A stretch of 11,873 bases of DNA from Flavobacteriales bacterium (GTDB taxonomy: Bacteria > Bacteroidota > Bacteroidia > Flavobacteriales_F > PHOS-HE28): positions 1 through 11,873 of the forward strand of contig JADZGG010000026.1 of NCBI GenBank assembly GCA_020854015.1, in the 5' to 3' direction. Below are positions 8,028 through 11,873 of the stretch, piece after piece. The position numbers were made by a program, and so were the translations under genes. Positions within the stretch are counted from its first letter, which is position 1. Each line of letters begins with the position of its first letter. The notes under the pieces are model-generated. The model searched no databases. It was not told where the DNA came from and was given only the letters and a program-made list of their open reading frames with translations.

Positions 8028-11000
8028 TTAGGGAAGTTGGCCGATCCGCGTGTTCGTGGGCGTGGAGCCGCCGATGTTCTGGAGAATGGGGTCGCGGTCG
8101 TTGTTGCCTCCGGTGTAGCGAACCACGCCATCCAGGTTCACATCCTCGAGCCAGTACCCGGCTGTGGTATTTGTAGGCACCGTGCCGCCGATGCGCACCA
8201 GGATCAGGTCGCGGTCATTGTTGCTGCCGGTGTACTTCAGCAGTCCGTCGCCGCTCACATCCGCTGCCCAAAGCGCAAAGCCGCCCGACACGGTCTGGCG
8301 CGCGTTGGTGCCGTAAGTGGCCGTGGTGCCCAAGGTCAGGTCCAACAAGGTGCCGGGGTCGCGCAGCAGCAAAGGCGTGAAGGTCATCGCGCCCAAGTGG
8401 TTGCGGTGCTTCACGGCCACATGGTAGGTGCCCGCAGGCGTGTTCCCGAAGGTGATGGTCTGCTCGCCTGAGGGCATCATGAGGTTGCCGTTGCGTTGGA
8501 TCAGCACGGCGGTGCTGGCCACGATGGTGGTGGGGGTAACGCTGTTGCGCAACTCCACCACGGCCCAATCCACCGGGGCGGCCAGACCGGTGAAGGCCAT
8601 GACCGCAGGGCTTGCCATGGCGCCGAGACCATAGGGGTCCGTAGCGGGGAGAAGGCCGTTCGCGACCAGGTCGGCACGCATCGGAGAGCCATCGTACGGA
8701 CCGGCCAGGAAGACACGCATGTTCACGCGGGCCACCTGATCGTCCTTATCCAAGGTGCCATCGGCATCGGCATCCACGCCCATGCGCACCTTCACCTGCG
8801 CGCCCACAATGGTCCAGCTCAGAGGCGAACCACCGGCCTGTGCGGCTGCCACCAGCTGCGCGTGCGTTACCGTTTGCCCGGCCATGTCGCTCTGGTAGTT
8901 GTCCGCACCCAGGTAGTAGAAGCCGCGCTTCTCGTTCTGGTACACGCCCTTCACGATCATGCCGAGCGTGGTCGGGTAGTCGTTCACCAGCGCCTTCATG
9001 AAGTCAAGCTGCGTGGTGGTGCCGATGCTGGCGCCGTTCAACGTATGGCGCAGGCCTACGGCGGGCATGGCGTCCTGGCTCACGTGCACCAAGGGGAAGT
9101 TCTGGCTGGCCGCGCTGTTGGCCGGTGTGATGCCACCGGACCAGGAGAGCAGCTCGGGCTCATAGTCGCCGAGGTATTGTCCGGTGCCGCCCTGGTTGAA
9201 CACGGTCTCCATGGTACCATCGCTCATCAGGCCAAAGCCGCTGGTGCACTCGGTGGTGTTGTAGAAGAAGCCGTTCTTCCGGTACACTGTACGCAGGTCG
9301 GGCACCATGTCCACGTTGTTGGTCACGTTCACCACGCCCGCGTTCACGTTGCTGCCTTGCCCGGACAGGTTTCCGCGGCCAGTACCCGTCTGGTGACAGT
9401 GCGAGCAGTTGAAGTTGACGGACACGAAGAGCTTCACCCCCGCGCTGGGAATGGTCTGGAAGGTGGTGCCGGTCCAGCGTACGCGGTTGGGATTCATCCG
9501 TTCGGTTGCTGCGGCCACCGTGCTCTCCGGGCGATACGTGCGGTAAGGGTTCGGCACGTACCAGCAAGCGTTCAGGAAATCGGAGAACTCCTGCATGCCG
9601 GCCGCGTCCTTCGGTGCGCTCAAGCCTTGCAGGCTCTGGAAGGCACCCGCGAAATCCTGGAAGCCGGTCTTGTCCCCGCGCCAATGCAGGTTGCCGGTGC
9701 CCTTGCCGATGATGTCGATGAGGAACTGCGTCGTCTTCACTCCTTTCATCGGGTGAAAGGCGATGCCGCCCACCGTGTCCATGGCACCGGCCGGGTTGCC
9801 CAGGTCCCAGCCCAAGCGGTCCCAACGGCCGTCCACGTGGCAGCTGCCACAGCTGATGTGCCCGTTGCCGCTGCCCAGGTGCGTGTTGTACAGGTGCTTG
9901 CGACCGGCCTTGATCACCTGGGGCGTGGGGTCGAAGAAGTTCGCGCGCGCCACTTCGGTGTTCGTACCCAGGTCCACGGTGCTGATGGTGCCTTCGAACT
10001 TGTTGAGCACATAAGCCTTGTTGCGTGTTTCGTCCAGCACAATGCCGGTAGGACCTTCACCGACGGTGATGGGCGCACTGCCGATGCGCGCGCCGCTCGG
10101 GTCGATCACCACCACGTTGTTGGAGCCCATGCCGGTCACATAGGCTTTGCTTCCATCGCTCTTCCACACAATGCCACGCGGGTCGCCAATGCTCTGCGTG
10201 CGGATGGCCGGGGGAAGCGAACTGTTCGCGTAGTTGATGTGCGGGTTCAGATCGGTGATGGTGTTGCTGCCACCTGGGCTGAAACGCGAGAGGTTCACAC
10301 GCAGGAACCGGCCGTTCAGGTTCGGTTCGAAACGCTTCTCATTGGTGGCATCGGTGCCCACGACGCAAACCTGACCGTTGGTGGGGTGCACGGCCATCGC
10401 CATCCGGATGTTGCCGAGCGTGTTCTGGTAGGTGAGGGCGAGGCTGTTGGCGTTCAGCACGGCCACATCGCGATCGGGCATGTCCCAGCCCGCCACCCGT
10501 GCTCCGGCACCGCCGGTAACGATGTTGGTCCAGTTGCCGTTATTGTCGTCCATCCACTGGCCCGAGCCGTTCTTGCGGACAATGATGCTGTGGTTGGTGG
10601 TGGCGCCCGGGGCCGGGTTCGCAGGGTTCAGCGGTGGGTTGTAGGCGAGGCCCGCGTTCGGGATGGGAACGACACCACCATACGGTCCGGCCGGCTTGGT
10701 GACATCGTTGGGCACCGTGGTGCAACCACCCTGCGGACTGCAGAAGCCACCGCCCAGGAAGGGATTGCCGCTGACCACCGTGGTGCGGTTGCCGCTCTCG
10801 AAGAACGCAGTGTACACTGTGCTGCCATCCGGGCTCACGGCCATGGCGCGGGGCTGCTCGCCTTTCAACAGCACTTCACTGGGTGCGGCGCTCAGGTTGC
10901 TCAGGTCGAACACCTGAATGCTCTCGCGTTCGGCGCAGCTCACAAAGGCCTTCTGCGGCGAACCGGCGAAGACCACATCGGCGGGTTCGTTCTCCGTGGA

Positions 11001-11390
11001 AAGGCTGCGCACCACGGTATTGGTCGTGAGGTCTACGATGCTGATGGCGTCGCTCACCTGATCCACCACCCAGGCCTCGGTGTTGCTCCGCACACGCACG
11101 GTCACGGGGTCAAGCCCTACGGGAATGCTCACGGTGTTCAACAGCCCTGTGCCGGTGACCTGGAAGACCTCCAAGGTGTTGTTCGCCGTATTCACCGCCA
11201 GCAACTTGGTGCCGTCCGGCGTCATGTCGATCGGGTGCACATGCGCGCTCTCGAAGTTCATGAACTGCGTGGCGGGCGCAGCATTGCCGGCATTGATGAG
11301 CTCGTGCGGCAGAAAAGCCATCAGCAGTACGGCACCACAGATCAGCGTGAGCGTGATGGGGGCCTTGTAGGAACGCGAATGCTTGGTCAT
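8028..11390 (-). CDS. Exported beta-propeller / di-haem cytochrome c peroxidase-like protein with dockerin-like tail
   Basis: The product has 1120 residues. A hydrophobic segment at about 11-28 is a signal peptide or membrane anchor. Residues about 45-485 form a YVTN-type beta-propeller (MTPDGTKLLAVNTANNTLEV, SPDGSTVYTA, SDGSKAYVTGMGSNNVVVID), with an insertion at about 206-300 carrying Cys217 and Cys223, which could form a disulfide. Residues about 495-835 are cytochrome-like, with two haem c motifs: CGSCH (514-518) and CSHCH (662-666). Around them are WDRLGWDLG, HPMKGVKTTQ (Met548, a candidate distal ligand) and LHWRGD, as in MauG/cytochrome c peroxidase-like proteins fused to propellers. 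Residues 873-884 (DADADGTLDKDD) look like a calcium loop. Residues 887-1120 are the shared tail ending RIGQLP. The substrate is unknown; peroxidase or another electron-transfer role outside the inner membrane is inference. The gene stands alone after a 249-base gap downstream of the glutamate dehydrogenase terminator. Confidence 0.88.
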   Translation of the reverse strand: MTKHSRSYKAPITLTLICGAVLLMAFLPHELINAGNAAPATQFMNFESAHVHPIDMTPDGTKLLAVNTANNTLEVFQVTGTGLLNTVSIPVGLDPVTVRVRSNTEAWVVDQVSDAISIVDLTTNTVVRSLSTENEPADVVFAGSPQKAFVSCAERESIQVFDLSNLSAAPSEVLLKGEQPRAMAVSPDGSTVYTAFFESGNRTTVVSGNPFLGGGFCSPQGGCTTVPNDVTKPAGPYGGVVPIPNAGLAYNPPLNPANPAPGATTNHSIIVRKNGSGQWMDDNNGNWTNIVTGGAGARVAGWDMPDRDVAVLNANSLALTYQNTLGNIRMAMAVHPTNGQVCVVGTDATNEKRFEPNLNGRFLRVNLSRFSPGGSNTITDLNPHINYANSSLPPAIRTQSIGDPRGIVWKSDGSKAYVTGMGSNNVVVIDPSGARIGSAPITVGEGPTGIVLDETRNKAYVLNKFEGTISTVDLGTNTEVARANFFDPTPQVIKAGRKHLYNTHLGSGNGHISCGSCHVDGRWDRLGWDLGNPAGAMDTVGGIAFHPMKGVKTTQFLIDIIGKGTGNLHWRGDKTGFQDFAGAFQSLQGLSAPKDAAGMQEFSDFLNACWYVPNPYRTYRPESTVAAATERMNPNRVRWTGTTFQTIPSAGVKLFVSVNFNCSHCHQTGTGRGNLSGQGSNVNAGVVNVTNNVDMVPDLRTVYRKNGFFYNTTECTSGFGLMSDGTMETVFNQGGTGQYLGDYEPELLSWSGGITPANSAASQNFPLVHVSQDAMPAVGLRHTLNGASIGTTTQLDFMKALVNDYPTTLGMIVKGVYQNEKRGFYYLGADNYQSDMAGQTVTHAQLVAAAQAGGSPLSWTIVGAQVKVRMGVDADADGTLDKDDQVARVNMRVFLAGPYDGSPMRADLVANGLLPATDPYGLGAMASPAVMAFTGLAAPVDWAVVELRNSVTPTTIVASTAVLIQRNGNLMMPSGEQTITFGNTPAGTYHVAVKHRNHLGAMTFTPLLLRDPGTLLDLTLGTTATYGTNARQTVSGGFALWAADVSGDGLLKYTGSNNDRDLILVRIGGTVPTNTTAGYWLEDVNLDGVVRYTGGNNDRDPILQNIGGSTPTNTRIGQLP
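8031..8732 (-). repeat. Shared C-terminal tail module, copy 3 (in the di-haem propeller protein), the most divergent
   Basis: Residues 887-1120. It keeps VFLAGPYD, MRADLVANGLLPATDPY, VDWAVVELRNS, PTTIVAS, YHVAVKHRNHLGAM, two repeats (YTGSNNDRDLIL and EDVNLDGVVRYTGGNNDRD) and the end RIGQLP. It lacks the Gly-rich stretch and several residues after GLGAM that copies 1 and 2 have. Here the tail follows the cytochrome part directly, with no choice-of-anchor J domain. Confidence 0.9.
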
Positions 11391-11494
11391 GGCGGTTAAC
11401 GGATCGAATGAGTGACTTCCCTCTCCGCGGTCGAACTGCTGGTCAAGATAACGAGATCCGATGGATCACTTTGGACACCCGACGTTGAGTATCG

Positions 11495-11548
11495 GATGGA
11501 CACGGATGCAACGATGATCTCAGGCCCGTTTCAGTATCCGTGTCCATC
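11495..11548. repeat. Perfect 13-bp inverted repeat in the intergenic gap
   Basis: GATGGACACGGAT (11495-11507) is repeated inverted as ATCCGTGTCCATC (11536-11548), separated by 28 bases. Nearby on the plus strand is ATATCTGTGGTTC (11554-11566). There is no T run, so it is a poor terminator, and a better terminator lies only 40 bases away. It resembles dispersed CACGGAT/CACAGAT-rich intergenic palindromes that I recall from environmental bacterial genomes. That family link is memory-based; the palindrome itself is directly visible. Confidence 0.8.
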
Positions 11549-11581
11549 AGCGTATATCTGTGGTTCAGCTCTGCTGGGCCA

Positions 11582-11616
11582 GGAACGAAGAAGCCCCCGG
11601 AGAATCCGGAGGCTTC
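11582..11616 (-). terminator. Intrinsic terminator after glutamate dehydrogenase
   Basis: GAAGCC (11590-11595) pairs with GGCTTC (11611-11616), and CCGGA (11597-11601) with TCCGG (11605-11609). There is one C/A mismatch and a GAA loop, giving eleven pairs. On the minus strand the hairpin runs into TTCGTTCCT, a short T-rich tail. It starts 24 bases after the glutamate dehydrogenase stop, so that gene ends here and the following gene needs its own promoter. Confidence 0.8.
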
Positions 11617-11639
11617 ATTCAATGATCGGTTGATGACGC

Positions 11640-11873
11640 TTACACCACGCCCTGATCGAGCATGGCATCGGCCACTTTCACAAAGCCGGCGATGTTGGCG
11701 CCCTTCACGTAGTTGACGTTCTTGCCATCCTTGCCGTGCTTTACGCAGGCGGCGTGGATGTTCTTCATGATCTCGTGCAGGCGGCTATCCACCTCTTCAC
11801 GGGTCCAGCTGAGGCGCAGGCTGTTCTGGCTCATCTCCAAGCCGCTCGTAGCCACACCACCGGCGTTGCTGGC
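11640..11873 (-). CDS. gdhA: Glutamate dehydrogenase, C-terminal part (runs off the window)
   Basis: The last 77 codons plus stop are present; the gene enters from beyond base 11873 in frame, beginning ASNAGGVATSGLEMSQN. This is the highly conserved C-terminal end of hexameric, usually NADP-dependent, glutamate dehydrogenase, with SLRLSWTREEVDSRLHEIM and VKGANIAGFVKVADAML, ending QGVV. The enzyme makes glutamate from 2-oxoglutarate and ammonium in the cytoplasm. Cofactor choice cannot be read from this part. It is separated from the secreted-protein genes by a terminator and appears functionally unrelated to them. Confidence 0.93.
   Translation of the reverse strand, partial: ASNAGGVATSGLEMSQNSLRLSWTREEVDSRLHEIMKNIHAACVKHGKDGKNVNYVKGANIAGFVKVADAMLDQGVV

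Noticed and set aside
8496..11399. A 967-codon open frame on the plus strand, antisense to the di-haem propeller gene
   Set aside because: The minus-strand frame has two haem motifs, propeller repeats and a conserved tail. The plus-strand product is a His/Val/Gly-rich string with no recognisable domain, as expected from the antisense of a GC-rich gene with few stops.
11412..11633. A 73-codon plus-strand open frame in the gap before the di-haem gene
   Set aside because: It runs through the inverted repeat and the gdhA terminator hairpin and shows no recognisable protein features; chance is the simpler reading.
11640..11855. A complete 71-residue small protein beginning at a GTG
   Set aside because: The frame stays open to the window edge and reads ASNAGG directly before it, which is the glutamate dehydrogenase C-terminus; the GTG is an internal valine codon.
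1..11873. CRISPR arrays, tRNA or rRNA genes, insertion sequences, riboswitches
   Set aside because: No regularly spaced direct repeats, cloverleaf-like sequences, transposase motifs or recognisable riboswitch elements were seen; nearly all the window is coding and the gaps are 3, 149, 92 and 249 bases.

Overview
The window reads as a high-GC member of the Bacteroidota, most likely Flavobacteriales-related. This rests on four things: the large multidomain secreted proteins (Asp-box propeller, PKD, choice-of-anchor J and choice-of-anchor B folds), the family-typical M36 peptidase, the glutamate dehydrogenase C-terminus, and the absence of clear Shine-Dalgarno sequences in front of the starts. 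That placement is an inference from protein style; no rRNA marker is present. All genes lie on the minus strand, so transcription runs from high to low coordinates.

Layout in the direction of transcription: (i) the last 77 codons of a glutamate dehydrogenase (11640-11873), closed by an intrinsic terminator; (ii) a 249-base gap holding a perfect 13-bp inverted repeat; (iii) an 1120-residue exported protein with a beta-propeller and a two-haem cytochrome c peroxidase-like region (8028-11390); (iv) a 92-base gap with a possible Bacteroidota-type promoter; (v) an 1160-residue secreted M36 (fungalysin-type) metallopeptidase (4453-7935), followed by a strong terminator; (vi) a 1312-residue secreted Asp-box/VPS10-like propeller protein with PKD and choice-of-anchor J domains (365-4303); (vii) three bases later, the first 120 codons of a choice-of-anchor B family protein (1-361), which runs off the window.

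The unifying feature is a C-terminal module of about 235-245 residues carried by the three complete secreted proteins. It has an N-terminal beta-rich part (GPYD, VDWxxVELR and HRNHL motifs), then two dockerin-like, Asp/Asn-rich repeats (YTGxxNDRDxIL), and ends exactly at the stop codon with R-x-x-QLP. Three unrelated front ends (redox propeller, protease, Asp-box propeller) thus share one tail, and none shows the usual type A type IX secretion C-terminal signal. The peptidase and the Asp-box protein also share the preceding choice-of-anchor J domain. Part of the tail is identical in protein over 44 residues but differs at 18 synonymous codon positions, so it is an old, constrained duplication and not a recent copy. 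The likely reading is a cluster of surface or extracellular proteins sharing one attachment, sorting or calcium-binding tail; the function of that tail is not established by this sequence.
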